Of a DNA stretch of 64,000 bases, positions 9,213 through 18,058 are shown piece by piece (within the stretch, counting starts at the first letter, position 1; each line of letters begins with the position of its first letter). The notes under the pieces were generated by a model. That model was not told the DNA's origin. It ran no database searches and was given only the letters and a program-made list of their open reading frames with translations. The position numbers and the translations under genes were made by a program. This DNA comes from Clostridium fallax (lineage in GTDB: Bacteria; Bacillota; Clostridia; Clostridiales; Clostridiaceae): contig NZ_FQVM01000012.1 of the NCBI RefSeq assembly GCF_900129365.1, positions 1 to 64,000 on the forward strand, written 5' to 3'.

Positions 9213-9951
9213 AAAAAGTTCTTTTTGTGCAAAACAAAAAGAACTTTGGTTTTTAATAATTTTAAATTTAGCATCTTTAATAATAATTTTAAATGGGATT
9301 TTTAATAAAACTATGTTGATTATAATAAGTATAATTTCATTAGTTTTAGTTGTAAAAATTTATGTGAAAGAAAAGAAAATTAATGATGGAATTTTAAAAA
9401 TAAAAGAGGATATAGAAATATTAGATGATAAGGCTCATTTTATATTTAACTCTATTAATACAATAAAATATTATTGTAGGGTAGATCCTAAGAATGCAGG
9501 AGATTTATTAGTTAGCTTTTCAAATATATTAAATTATCTATTATTTAAAAAAGAATACAATATTTTAGCTTCTGAAGAGATAGAAAGTGTAGAAAATTAT
9601 ATAAATATAGAAAATATTAGGTTTGATAGGGACATTAAAGTCTGCATAGATTGCTTAGATGAAATAGTAATTCCTAAAGGGTTAATTGCAAATATTATTT
9701 TTTTGGGATTTAGATCTAATATATTAAAGCAATTAGATAGTAATATATATATTTACTTAAGAAATATTAATAATATAGTCAAACTTGATGTAGATATAAT
9801 ATTTAATGAATCTTTAAATAAATATTTTAATAAATTATATCTAAAAAGTGACTTTATTAGTTTGGTAGAAAAACAGACTGAACAATGTAATTACTGTTTA
9901 AAGTATGATTTAGATGATATATCTATAAAATTTAAGATAATATCAGAATAA
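9187..9951 (+). CDS. degenerate LytS-type sensor kinase-like membrane protein
   Basis: The 254-residue protein has two short membrane segments near residues 20-57 and then a PF06580-like domain with HFIFNSINTI. H84 matches the phospho-His of LytS/YehU kinases, and the following YIxIExxRF segment is also typical. The ATPase half is badly eroded: the usual ENAIKHG N-box and the G-box glycines cannot be found. Kinase activity is therefore doubtful. It may be a pseudokinase sensor or phosphate acceptor for the two response regulators that follow. The start could be ATG 9187 or 9196; neither has a strong ribosome site, and it overlaps the previous gene. Confidence 0.72.
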   Translation: MKIMKCINRKSSFCAKQKELWFLIILNLASLIIILNGIFNKTMLIIISIISLVLVVKIYVKEKKINDGILKIKEDIEILDDKAHFIFNSINTIKYYCRVDPKNAGDLLVSFSNILNYLLFKKEYNILASEEIESVENYINIENIRFDRDIKVCIDCLDEIVIPKGLIANIIFLGFRSNILKQLDSNIYIYLRNINNIVKLDVDIIFNESLNKYFNKLYLKSDFISLVEKQTEQCNYCLKYDLDDISIKFKIISE

Positions 9952-9965
9952 GTTAGGAGATATAA

Positions 9966-10316
9966 ATGATAAATATTTTAGTAACAGATGATGAAAAGTT
10001 TTCAAGGCTTTTAATTAAAGAGATACTTGAAGAGGAATTTGAAGAGAAGATAAAAATACTGGAAGCAGAAAATGGACATAAGGCTTTAGATATTATACAA
10101 AATGAAAATATAGATGTTTTAATAATTGATTCAAAGCTTCCTGACATTTTAGGGGAAAATGTTTGCAAGATACTAAGAGAAGAGAATAAAAAAATAAAGA
10201 TATTTTTAATAACAGGTATAAAACATGATAATAATATCTTAGAGTTAGTTGATTTCTATATGCAAAAACCTTTTAATGATGAAGCTTTAATAGATGCTAT
10301 TAAAACAATTTTTTAA
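9966..10316 (+). CDS. stand-alone receiver-domain response regulator
   Basis: A 116-residue CheY-like protein that is only a receiver domain. It has TDDE at the acidic pocket, phosphoacceptor Asp in IIDSKLP, a Thr in LITG and Lys in MQKPF. There is no output domain. It is preceded by TTAGGAG at good spacing and followed 15 bases later by a LytTR regulator. A single-domain receiver between a degenerate kinase and a DNA-binding regulator suggests a phosphorelay or a phosphate sink. Confidence 0.86.
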   Translation: MINILVTDDEKFSRLLIKEILEEEFEEKIKILEAENGHKALDIIQNENIDVLIIDSKLPDILGENVCKILREENKKIKIFLITGIKHDNNILELVDFYMQKPFNDEALIDAIKTIF

Positions 10317-10331
10317 TAAGGGGATAGTTAA

Positions 10332-11051
10332 ATGTTAAAAGTGGTTATAATCGATGACGAAAAAATTGCCATAGATGAATTAGAGTACGTGCTTACTCAA
10401 CATGAAGAGGTAGAAGTAATTGGAAAGTACACAAGTGCTAAAACTGCTATAGATGATATGAATGAACTTAATCCTGATGTGGTATTTTTAGATATATCAA
10501 TGCCGGATTTTAATGGATTTATTGCTGCAGAGCAGATAAAAGAAATAAGTGAGGATATAAATGTAGTTTTTGTTACAGCTTATGATAAATATGCAACGAA
10601 AGCTTTTGAAATAGAAGCTAAAGATTATATATTAAAGCCTTTTTCTAAAAATAGAATAGAAATGACTTTAGATAGACTTCTTGAAAAAGAAAATAATAAG
10701 TCTATAGGAAGAATTAAAAAAGTAAATAAAATACCAGTGAAAAAAAATAATAGTTTAATATTAATAGATTTATACAAAATTTTATATTTCGTTTTAAAGG
10801 ATGGAAATACTTACATAATAACAAAGGATGAGGAATATATAATAGAAGAAACCTTTTATCAAATAATAAAAAGGGTAGAAGACTTTAATTTTATAAGGTG
10901 TCATAGAAATTATATAGTAAATTTAGATTATGTAACTAAAATTTTACCTTATGTAAATAGTACATATTTAATAAAGGTAAAGGGAAATGATGAAGATATT
11001 CCAGTAAGTAGAAGTTATAGTAAAAACGTAAAAAAAGCTTTTGGTTTATAA
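10332..11051 (+). CDS. LytTR-family response regulator
   Basis: A 239-residue regulator with a receiver domain (1-~120; acidic pocket DDE, phospho-Asp in FLDISMPDFNG, Lys in LKPF) and a C-terminal LytTR DNA-binding domain (~140-239) with the typical FIRCHRNYIVNL segment. LytTR regulators commonly control surface, toxin or transport genes. It is the last gene of the lipid-kinase operon and lies 390 bases upstream of an ABC exporter on the same strand, which might be a target (inference). The ribosome site is AAGGGG. Confidence 0.9.
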   Translation: MLKVVIIDDEKIAIDELEYVLTQHEEVEVIGKYTSAKTAIDDMNELNPDVVFLDISMPDFNGFIAAEQIKEISEDINVVFVTAYDKYATKAFEIEAKDYILKPFSKNRIEMTLDRLLEKENNKSIGRIKKVNKIPVKKNNSLILIDLYKILYFVLKDGNTYIITKDEEYIIEETFYQIIKRVEDFNFIRCHRNYIVNLDYVTKILPYVNSTYLIKVKGNDEDIPVSRSYSKNVKKAFGL

Positions 11052-11108
11052 TATTAAATTAAAAAATTTAGTTTATATTATTTATTATAAAAATAAATTA
11101 ACTTAGAT

Positions 11109-11136
11109 AGAGTGATTTAATCACTCTTTTTTATTT
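11109..11136 (+). terminator. intrinsic terminator after the LytTR regulator operon
   Basis: An 8-bp stem (11109-11116 with 11120-11127) with a tight loop and a following T-rich run. Confidence 0.78.
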
Positions 11137-11440
11137 TTACTAGAATATAAAGTGGTATAAGTAAAAAATATATTTATAATATTTTTTAATATATTAAATA
11201 GTTAAATAAAATTATTTTGTGTATGGATATAATCTTATAATAGCAATTCTAAAAAATATATATAAGGTAAATTTAATATATTGCTTAGTATTTAAGTAAA
11301 TCTTAATAAGAAATACATGGAAAAATATGATATTTATATGATAAAATATAATATTATATTATATAAATAAGATTTATAATATTAAAAAATTATATTTATT
11401 ATTATGATTTTTTAACATTTAAGGGGGAATGACATTAAAA
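11137..11440. other. AT-rich intergenic region before the ABC exporter, no gene seen
   Basis: The stretch is almost purely A and T. I find no open frame with a ribosome site and no RNA gene. It must hold the promoter of the ABC exporter, but several TATAAT-like hexamers near 11340-11375 make the choice ambiguous. Confidence 0.5.
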
Positions 11441-12331
11441 ATGGCTATTAAAGTATCAAATTTAGTAAAGAGATATGGAGATTTTATAGCAGTTGATGAT
11501 TTAAGCTTTGCTATGGATGAGCCAGGGGTATTTGGATTATTGGGGACTAATGGAGCGGGAAAAACAACTACAATTCGTATGATGCTCGGAATGCTTAAAA
11601 AAGATGGAGGAAATATTACTTGGAATGGAGAAAAATATAGCCCAAATAAAATTTCTACAGGGTATCTTGCAGAAGAAAGGGGAATCTATAATAAATCTAC
11701 TATAATAGATCAATTAATTTATTTTGCAGAGCTTAAAGGAGTATCTAAAAAGGAAGCAAAAAAAAGAATTGATTATTGGCTTGAAAAACTTCAAATAACT
11801 GAACACAAAAACAAAAAAGCAGAGCAACTTTCAAAGGGAAATCAACAAAAAGTTCAATTTATAGCAGCATTAATATCAGATCCTGATATTTTAATTTTAG
11901 ATGAGCCTTTAAGTGGACTTGACCCTGTAAATACAGATTTATTTAAGGAAATAATAAAAGAAGAGATAGAAAAGAAAAAATATATTATAATGTCTAGTCA
12001 CCAAATGAGTACTATTGAAGAATTTTGTACAAGTTTAGTTATACTAGATCATGGAAAAACTGTGCTTAAAGGAAATTTATCAGATATAAAGAAAAGTTAT
12101 GGTAGGAGTAATCTTATATTAAAATGTGATGGTGACATTTCAAATATTATTAAAGAGAGTAATATGACACTTGTAGATAAAAATATAGAAGAATATATAT
12201 TTAAGATAAAAGATGAAAAGGAAGCTAATGAGTTTTTAAAATTGTTATTAAAAAGAGAAGTTTCTATTATAAAGTTTGAACTTAGAGAGCCTACCTTACA
12301 TGAAATATTTATAGAAAAGGTAGGTAATTAA
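11441..12331 (+). CDS. ABC transporter ATP-binding protein (NatA-like)
   Basis: A 296-residue ATPase with Walker A GTNGAGKTTT (Thr in place of the usual Pro), signature LSKGNQQK, Walker B ILILDEP, a D-loop (SGLDP) and the switch His in SSHQM. It is followed by the C-terminal DUF4162-like extension common in NatA/BcrA-type exporters. It powers the permease encoded 2 bases downstream. I chose the ATG at 11441; the ATG at 11429 is one base after GGGGG, too close for initiation, though 11441 is slightly far (13 bases). The substrate is unknown; sodium or drug/peptide efflux are typical of relatives. Confidence 0.88.
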   Translation: MAIKVSNLVKRYGDFIAVDDLSFAMDEPGVFGLLGTNGAGKTTTIRMMLGMLKKDGGNITWNGEKYSPNKISTGYLAEERGIYNKSTIIDQLIYFAELKGVSKKEAKKRIDYWLEKLQITEHKNKKAEQLSKGNQQKVQFIAALISDPDILILDEPLSGLDPVNTDLFKEIIKEEIEKKKYIIMSSHQMSTIEEFCTSLVILDHGKTVLKGNLSDIKKSYGRSNLILKCDGDISNIIKESNMTLVDKNIEEYIFKIKDEKEANEFLKLLLKREVSIIKFELREPTLHEIFIEKVGN

Positions 12332-12332
12332 T

Positions 12333-13640
12333 ATGAATTTAAAAAATTTTACTAAAGTATTTAATTTTACTATAGTGCAACTTATGAAAACTAAATCTTA
12401 TAAGATATCTACTATTATAATTATGGTTATGGTATTTATAGGAGTATCACTTATAAATATAATACCTGCAATAAACTCTAATAGTAATAAAAGTGAAAAA
12501 ACAATAAAAAATGAAGTTAAAATAAAAGAAGTTTATTATAAAAATAATTCTAATTTAAATTTTTTAGATAGTATGAAAGCTATTTTCCCTGATATTACAT
12601 TTAAAGAGACTAAAGAAAGTGATAAAGTTTTAAATGAAAAAATTGAGAATACAGAAAATAGTGAAGTCTATGTGGAAATTGATAAAAATGATAATAATTA
12701 TACTTTAACTTTAGTTAAGCCACCTAAAAAAGATTTAGTGACAAATAAAGATGCAGACATATTTATGTCAAGTTTAAATTCTGTTTTAGAATCATCAAAA
12801 TTAGAAAGTTTAGGTATCTCACCTAATGAAATAAAAGAAATAAAAAGACCTATTGAAAATAAACTTATAGTAGCAGGTGAAAAAGAAAACAGTATAGAAG
12901 AAAAAATAGCAAAAATGATACTTCCAACAGTAATATCAATAATATTATTTTATATTATATATTTTTATGGATATTGGGTAGCTAGCTCAATAGTTTCTGA
13001 AAAAACTTCAAGAGTCATGGAGCTGCTTTTAACATCTTTAAAGCCAGCAGAACTTATAGTTGGAAAATGTGTGGCTATGGGAGTTCTTGCTTTAATACAG
13101 TTTTTATCAATTATAATTATATCTCTATTATCATATAGTGTTAGTGGAATACTGGTCAAAAAGTTTATTAATAGTTCAGCTACTACAATAAACTTATCTG
13201 CTATTTTTTCATCAGTATCACCATTAGATGTATTGTTTATAATATTATTTTTTATTTTAGGATATACAGTTTATGCTTTATGCAATTCTTTAGCTGGATC
13301 TACAATAAGTAAAGTGGAAGATTTAAATATGGCTATGATGCCAGTATCAATGTTAGGAGTTGTAGGATTTTATATAGCAATAATAGCATTATCTAGTAAT
13401 GCACCTTTAATGGTTAAACTTGCAACATTTATACCTTTTGCATCACCATTTTATGTGCCAGCAATGTTAGTTTCAAACAATATACCAATAAGTGAAACTT
13501 TAGCTTCATTAGCTATAATTGTTGTATTTATAGTGATTTTAATTATATTTACACAAAAAGTATATTCAGTGGCAATACTTCATAATGGAAATCGTCTAAA
13601 ATTTAAAGATCTTTTTAGAATATTTAAAGAAGAAAAATAA
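12333..13640 (+). CDS. ABC-2 type permease (NatB-like)
   Basis: A 435-residue membrane protein. One N-terminal membrane segment (~20-42) is followed by a large extracellular domain of ~150 residues and then five or six membrane segments from ~190 onward. The segment SSIVSEKTSRVMELLLTSLKP is the intracellular coupling motif typical of NatB/ABC-2 exporters. The gene follows the ATPase by one base with no strong ribosome site of its own, so it is probably translationally coupled. A terminator ends the unit 100 bases downstream. Confidence 0.86.
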   Translation: MNLKNFTKVFNFTIVQLMKTKSYKISTIIIMVMVFIGVSLINIIPAINSNSNKSEKTIKNEVKIKEVYYKNNSNLNFLDSMKAIFPDITFKETKESDKVLNEKIENTENSEVYVEIDKNDNNYTLTLVKPPKKDLVTNKDADIFMSSLNSVLESSKLESLGISPNEIKEIKRPIENKLIVAGEKENSIEEKIAKMILPTVISIILFYIIYFYGYWVASSIVSEKTSRVMELLLTSLKPAELIVGKCVAMGVLALIQFLSIIIISLLSYSVSGILVKKFINSSATTINLSAIFSSVSPLDVLFIILFFILGYTVYALCNSLAGSTISKVEDLNMAMMPVSMLGVVGFYIAIIALSSNAPLMVKLATFIPFASPFYVPAMLVSNNIPISETLASLAIIVVFIVILIIFTQKVYSVAILHNGNRLKFKDLFRIFKEEK

Positions 13641-13743
13641 TCTACTATTATATTTATAAAAGTAGCTATAATACTTAATTTACAAATAAAAAATACATTA
13701 AAGAAAATAATAAAATATAAATATAAAAATTTAAAAAGATTAT

Positions 13744-13790
13744 ATAAAGGACTTATTTATTATAAAAATTAAATAAGTCCTTTATAAATT
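13744..13790 (+). terminator. terminator after the ABC exporter
   Basis: A perfect 13-bp stem (13746-13758 with 13771-13783) is followed by an AT-rich tail. It also lies just beyond the small minus-strand gene and could serve both. Confidence 0.78.
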
Positions 13791-13857
13791 TTTATAGAAA
13801 AATGATAGGTTTTAAATTATGAAGTCTTAAAATACTACAATCTAAATAATATAATAT

Positions 13858-13992
13858 TTAAATTTTAAAATCATTAGGATCGTATATTTTAGCTTTAGGT
13901 TCTCCAAAATTAGCTTTTACACTTTCAATTACTGGATTGTGATTTATATGCTTTTTATTATTTTTTTTATTTTTACTCTTTTTATTAGTCAT
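13858..13992 (-). CDS. small conserved-looking lysine-rich protein (44 aa)
   Basis: This short minus-strand gene encodes 44 residues. The N-terminal half is a Lys/Asn/Ser-rich basic tail (residues 1-18). The C-terminal half has a tidy motif, NPVIESVKANFGEPKAKIYD, ending in PNDFKI. An excellent AGGAGA ribosome site lies 7 bases before the ATG. Small proteins with a basic head and a GxPKAxIYDPxDF tail are widespread in clostridia as I recall, but I cannot assign a function. It stands alone, convergent with the ABC exporter. Confidence 0.72.
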   Translation of the reverse strand: MTNKKSKNKKNNKKHINHNPVIESVKANFGEPKAKIYDPNDFKI

Positions 13993-14202
13993 ATAAAAAT
14001 CTCCTTTCTTTAAAGAAAAATTAATGGATATTTATATTATCTACAAAAAATTAATAATTAATTATATTTAACTTTTTCTATTAAAATAAAATAGTTTTAG
14101 TAGATTTATAATAAGCTTTACTAAATCAATTAAGGCTTTTAGCAATTATAGTGATGTGATAAAATGTCATTGTGTAGATTTTTTAAGAGTGGAGTGATAA
14201 TT

Positions 14203-15183
14203 TTGTTAAAATATAATATAGTGGTAATAGGTGGAGGAACAGCTGGAATGGCAGCAGCTATCGCCGCTAAAGAAAATGGAATAGATAAAGTTTTACTCCT
14301 AGAAAGAGAAGAAAGTTTAGGAGGAACATTAAACCAATGTATACATAATGGTTTTGGTAAAAAAGTTTTAAGTTCTCCAGTAACAGGGCCAGAATATGCT
14401 CAGCTATTAATGGATAGAATAAATGAATTAGAAATAGAATATAAATTAAATTCAATGGTTTTAGATTTAAATAAGGATAAAATTGTAACTTATGTTAATC
14501 CAGATGAAGGAATAGTTGATATTAAAGGAGAAACTATTATTTTAGCTAATGGAAGTAGAGAAAAATTTACAGGAAACATAAATATAGCAACAAATAAATT
14601 TGCAGGAATTTACACTGTAGGCACAGCTCAAAGATTTGTAAATATTCATGGATATCTTCCAGGAAAAGAAGTAGTAATGGTTGGAACATCAGATATTTCC
14701 CTTATTATTGCAAGAAGGCTTGTTTTAGAGGGGGCTAAAATCAAGGCTATAGTTGAATCATCTTCTAATTTAAAAGCTAATAGAGAGGGTATAAGAGCTA
14801 TAGTAGATCAATTCAATATTCCAGTACAATTTTCTACAATAGTTACAGAGGTAACGGGAAAAGAAAGAATAGAAGGAGTAACTTTAGCAAAGCTAAATGA
14901 AAAGGGAGAGATAATAGATGGAAGTTGTGAAAAAATTCACTGTGATAGTTTATTATTATCTGTAGGATGGATGCCGGAAAATGATTTAGCTAAAAAAGCT
15001 AATGTAGAAATATCTAAAAGAACATTTGGCGCAAAAGTAAATGAATTCTATGAAACTAATAGAGAAGGAATATATGCTTGTGGAAATACTATTCATGCCT
15101 ATAGCTTTGCAGATGATACTACATTAGAAGGATTTGCAGCCGGTAGAAGAGCTTCTGAATATTTAAAAAATAAAATAAAATAA
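14203..15183 (+). CDS. FAD/NAD(P)-dependent oxidoreductase (GlpB/HcnB-like)
   Basis: A 326-residue flavoprotein. It opens with a Rossmann motif, VVIGGGTAGM, continues with LGGTLNQCIHNGFG and a central NAD-binding segment, and ends in the FAD-site pattern CGNTIHAYSFADDT. Relatives usually sit beside a GlpA-like dehydrogenase and a small DUF1667 protein; neither is present here. I chose the TTG at 14203 because GGAGTG lies 6 bases upstream and the Rossmann fold starts at once. The in-frame ATG at 14164 has only a poor site and would add 13 unrelated residues. The substrate is unknown. Confidence 0.8.
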   Translation: MLKYNIVVIGGGTAGMAAAIAAKENGIDKVLLLEREESLGGTLNQCIHNGFGKKVLSSPVTGPEYAQLLMDRINELEIEYKLNSMVLDLNKDKIVTYVNPDEGIVDIKGETIILANGSREKFTGNINIATNKFAGIYTVGTAQRFVNIHGYLPGKEVVMVGTSDISLIIARRLVLEGAKIKAIVESSSNLKANREGIRAIVDQFNIPVQFSTIVTEVTGKERIEGVTLAKLNEKGEIIDGSCEKIHCDSLLLSVGWMPENDLAKKANVEISKRTFGAKVNEFYETNREGIYACGNTIHAYSFADDTTLEGFAAGRRASEYLKNKIK

Positions 15184-15184
15184 T

Positions 15185-15228
15185 AAAAAACTTTATTGTA
15201 AGTTTATATACTACAATAAAGTTTTTTA
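15185..15228 (+). terminator. intrinsic terminator after the FAD oxidoreductase
   Basis: A long AT-rich stem (about 15185-15200 with 15212-15227) with a T run in its right arm, directly after the stop codon. It separates this gene from preT. Confidence 0.75.
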
Positions 15229-15308
15229 GATATATATATAAATACTTTTTAATTTTATAAAATAAAGTTATTAAAGTATATAGAAAAATAGAGAATTTTG
15301 GCGATAAA

Positions 15309-15326
15309 CTGTTAAAAAAATAACAA
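15309..15326. promoter_or_regulatory. Rex-box-like operator upstream of preT
   Basis: The 18-base site matches the clostridial Rex consensus TTGTTAAN4TTAACAA at 16 of 18 positions, counting the four free ones. Rex senses the NADH/NAD ratio. The site is about 58 bases upstream of the -35 of the preT promoter, farther than typical repression sites. In an AT-rich genome chance matches occur, so this is tentative. Confidence 0.35.
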
Positions 15327-15383
15327 CAATCTTTAAAAATAGATATTATTTAGAAATTTAGATAAAATTAGAAGAAATGGCGT

Positions 15384-15426
15384 TAGACAACTAGCTTTTT
15401 TTATTGATATAATGTAAACGTAAACA
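15384..15426 (+). promoter_or_regulatory. preT promoter overlapped by a CcpA cre site
   Basis: A -35-like TAGACA (15384-15389) is separated by 18 bases from a perfect TATAAT (15408-15413). The 15 bases at 15412-15426 fit the Bacillus cre consensus WTGNAANCGNWNNCW at every position and cover the end of the -10 and the expected start point. A CcpA-bound cre there would repress by blocking polymerase. This implies carbon catabolite repression of preTA. Confidence 0.7.
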
Positions 15427-15453
15427 GTATTAATTTTTACAGGAGGGGTTATT

Positions 15454-16725
15454 TTGGGAAGAAATGTTAAATCATTGAAGAAGTTTAAAGAAGAAATAAT
15501 TTTGCCATCATTTGCAATAGAGGAATCAGCAAGATGTTTGTTATGCCATGATGCACCATGTTCTAAAGCATGTCCAGTAGGAACAAATCCAGCAAAATTT
15601 ATTCGTTCACTACGTTTTAGAAATTTAAAAGGTGCTGTGGAAACAATAAGAGAAAATAATATACTTGGTGGAGTTTGTGCAAGAATATGCCCAACAGCTA
15701 AGTATTGTGAAGGTGCTTGTAGTAGAACAGGTATAGATAAACCAATAGAAATAGCTAAGCTTCAAAGATATTTAACTGATTATGAAAGCGTTTTAGGAAT
15801 GGAAGTTTTAGATAAAGTTGAAGCTAAAAAGGAAAAAGTAGCTGTTATAGGCTCAGGTCCAAGTGGATTAGCGGCTGCTACAAAGTTAGCTCAATTTGGA
15901 TATAAAGTAACAGTTTTTGAAGGCAAAGAAAAGCTAGGTGGATGGCTAACTTACGGAATTCCAGAAGATAGATTACCACAAGTTGTTGTTGAAAATGAGA
16001 TTGGCTATATAAAAAAATTAGGTGTAGAATTTAAGACCAATTGTAAGTTAGGAAAAGATATTAAAATAGGGGATTTAAAAAAGGACGGATTTAAAGCCAT
16101 ATTAATTTCTGTAGGTATGCAAAATAGTAAGAATGTAGATATAAAGGGAGCTGAGCTTTCTGGAGTATTAAAGGGAACCGATTTCCTATCTGAGGTTAAT
16201 ATTAATGGAAAAGTAGAAATAGGAGACCATGTAATAGTAATAGGTGGAGGAGATGTTGCAGTTGATTGTGCAACAACAGCTAAAAACCTAGGAATAGAAG
16301 ATGTAAAAATAGTATATAGAAGAAAAATTGAAAATATGCCAGCAGAAAGAGATAGTTTAAAATATCTTCAAGATTTAAATATACCTATATTTACAGGATT
16401 TAAGCCAGCTGAAATAATTGGTGAAAATAATAAGGTAACTAGATTTAAAGCAGTAGGTATGTTTGATGACTCTGAAATAGAGCTTCCAGCTGACAATGTT
16501 ATATTTGCAATAGGACAGGAAGTAGAAAGTTTAGAAAATATAGAAAACTTAAAAGTAAATGAAAAAGGAATAATTATTACAGATAATTATAAAACAAATA
16601 TTGAAGGCATTTTTGCTTCAGGTGATGTAGCTGAAGGAGATAAAACAGTAGTTTATGCTTTAAAAGAAGGAAAAGAAGCTGCTGAAGTTATAGCTAATTA
16701 TTTAGAGAAGGAAGGTGCTAGATAA
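15454..16725 (+). CDS. preT: NAD-dependent dihydropyrimidine dehydrogenase, PreT subunit
   Basis: A 423-residue iron-sulfur flavoprotein. The N-terminal domain carries C28-x2-C31-x4-C36-x3-C40 and a second Cys cluster (GGVCARICP...CEGAC). An FAD Rossmann motif (VIGSGPSGLAAA, ~125-140) and a second nucleotide fold (VIVIGGGDVAVD, ~260) follow, and the C-terminal FAD motif is IFASGDV. It resembles GltD/PreT electron-input subunits. With PreA just downstream it should reduce uracil/thymine with NADH, or run in reverse. The start is TTG 15454 after GGAGGGG. The stop and the preA start overlap as TAATG. Confidence 0.88.
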   Translation: MGRNVKSLKKFKEEIILPSFAIEESARCLLCHDAPCSKACPVGTNPAKFIRSLRFRNLKGAVETIRENNILGGVCARICPTAKYCEGACSRTGIDKPIEIAKLQRYLTDYESVLGMEVLDKVEAKKEKVAVIGSGPSGLAAATKLAQFGYKVTVFEGKEKLGGWLTYGIPEDRLPQVVVENEIGYIKKLGVEFKTNCKLGKDIKIGDLKKDGFKAILISVGMQNSKNVDIKGAELSGVLKGTDFLSEVNINGKVEIGDHVIVIGGGDVAVDCATTAKNLGIEDVKIVYRRKIENMPAERDSLKYLQDLNIPIFTGFKPAEIIGENNKVTRFKAVGMFDDSEIELPADNVIFAIGQEVESLENIENLKVNEKGIIITDNYKTNIEGIFASGDVAEGDKTVVYALKEGKEAAEVIANYLEKEGAR

Positions 16726-17960
16726 TGAAAACTAAAGATTTATCAATAGAATTTTGTGGAGTAAAATGTGAAAATCCATTTTTCCTATCATCATCTCCAG
16801 TTGGAAACTGTTATGAAATGTGTGCAAAATGTTTTGATGTAGGTTGGGGTGGAGTTGTATTTAAAACAATAGGATTCTTTAAGCCTAATGAGGTATCACC
16901 TCGTTTTACAAATTTAAGAAAAGAGTCAACATCTTTTGTTGGATTTAAAAATATGGAACAAATAGCAGAGCATTCATTAGAGGATAATTTAGATGCTTTG
17001 AGAAGATTAAAAGAGAATTATCCAACTAAGGTAGTTGTTGCTTCAATTATGGGACAAAATGAAAAGGAATGGGAAGATCTTGCAAGATTAGTAACAGAAG
17101 CAGGGTCCGATATGATAGAGTGTAATTTTTCATGTCCTCAAATGACAAGTCATGATATGGGATCAGATGTAGGTCAAAATCCTGAATTAGTTAAAAAGTA
17201 CTGTGAGGCAGTAAGAAGAGGAACTCATCTTCCAATATTAGCGAAGATGACTCCTAATATAGGGGATATGTCAGTACCAGCAATAGCTTCTATAGAAGGG
17301 GGAGCAGATGCCCTTGCAACTATTAATACAATAAAAAGTATTACAGATATAGATTTTGATAAAATGACAGCTTTACCAATTATTAATGGAAAATCTTCTG
17401 TATCAGGATACTCAGGAAAGGCTGTAAAACCTATTGCTTTAAGATTTATATATGAACTTGCAAAAAATGAGAAGTTAAAGAATATTCCTATAAGTGGTAT
17501 TGGTGGAATAGAAACTTGGGAAGATGCTTTAGAATTTATATTATTAGGTTCAAGTAACTTACAAGTTACTACAGCAGTAATGCAATATGGATATAGAATA
17601 GTAGAAGATATGATAAGTGGTATATCACATTTTATGGATGAAAGAGGATTTGAAAAGTTAGAAGATATGGTAGGATTAGCTATTAAAAATATAATCCCAG
17701 CAGAAGACTTAGATAGGGGATATGTTGTTTATCCTAAGTTTGATGAGAAAAGCTGTGTAGGCTGTGGAAGATGTTATATTTCTTGCTATGATGGAGCTCA
17801 TCAAGCTATAGAATGGGATGAAGAAAATAGAAAACCTCTTTTAAATAAAGATAAATGTGTAGGATGTCATTTATGTGCTAATGTATGTCCAACTCAAAGT
17901 ATTTCAAAGGGAGAAATTATCTTTAAAAAAGGTGAAAAACCAAGAGATGTAATATTATAA
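16725..17960 (+). CDS. preA: NAD-dependent dihydropyrimidine dehydrogenase, PreA subunit
   Basis: A 411-residue protein. Residues ~1-320 are a dihydroorotate-dehydrogenase-like FMN barrel (NFSCPQM, LAKMTPN, SGIGGIETWEDA). The C-terminus is a double [4Fe-4S] ferredoxin domain: CVGCGRCYISCYDGA and CVGCHLCANVCP. This matches PreA, the catalytic subunit that binds the pyrimidine. The start overlaps the preT stop by one base. No dihydropyrimidinase or beta-ureidopropionase gene lies nearby, so the rest of the degradation pathway is not local. Confidence 0.88.
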   Translation: MKTKDLSIEFCGVKCENPFFLSSSPVGNCYEMCAKCFDVGWGGVVFKTIGFFKPNEVSPRFTNLRKESTSFVGFKNMEQIAEHSLEDNLDALRRLKENYPTKVVVASIMGQNEKEWEDLARLVTEAGSDMIECNFSCPQMTSHDMGSDVGQNPELVKKYCEAVRRGTHLPILAKMTPNIGDMSVPAIASIEGGADALATINTIKSITDIDFDKMTALPIINGKSSVSGYSGKAVKPIALRFIYELAKNEKLKNIPISGIGGIETWEDALEFILLGSSNLQVTTAVMQYGYRIVEDMISGISHFMDERGFEKLEDMVGLAIKNIIPAEDLDRGYVVYPKFDEKSCVGCGRCYISCYDGAHQAIEWDEENRKPLLNKDKCVGCHLCANVCPTQSISKGEIIFKKGEKPRDVIL

Positions 17961-17993
17961 TATAAATATGTAATAAAAATACAAGAGTAAATT

Positions 17994-18041
17994 AAGACTT
18001 TCCTTAAATAGTATTTTTATATTTAGGGAAAGTCTTTTTTT
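17994..18041. terminator. terminator between preA and the convergent GDSL hydrolase gene
   Basis: A 17-bp near-perfect stem (17994-18010 with 18021-18037) is followed by a T run. It ends preTA on the plus strand and could work on both strands. Confidence 0.8.
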
Positions 18042-18058
18042 AATTAAAAATATTTATT

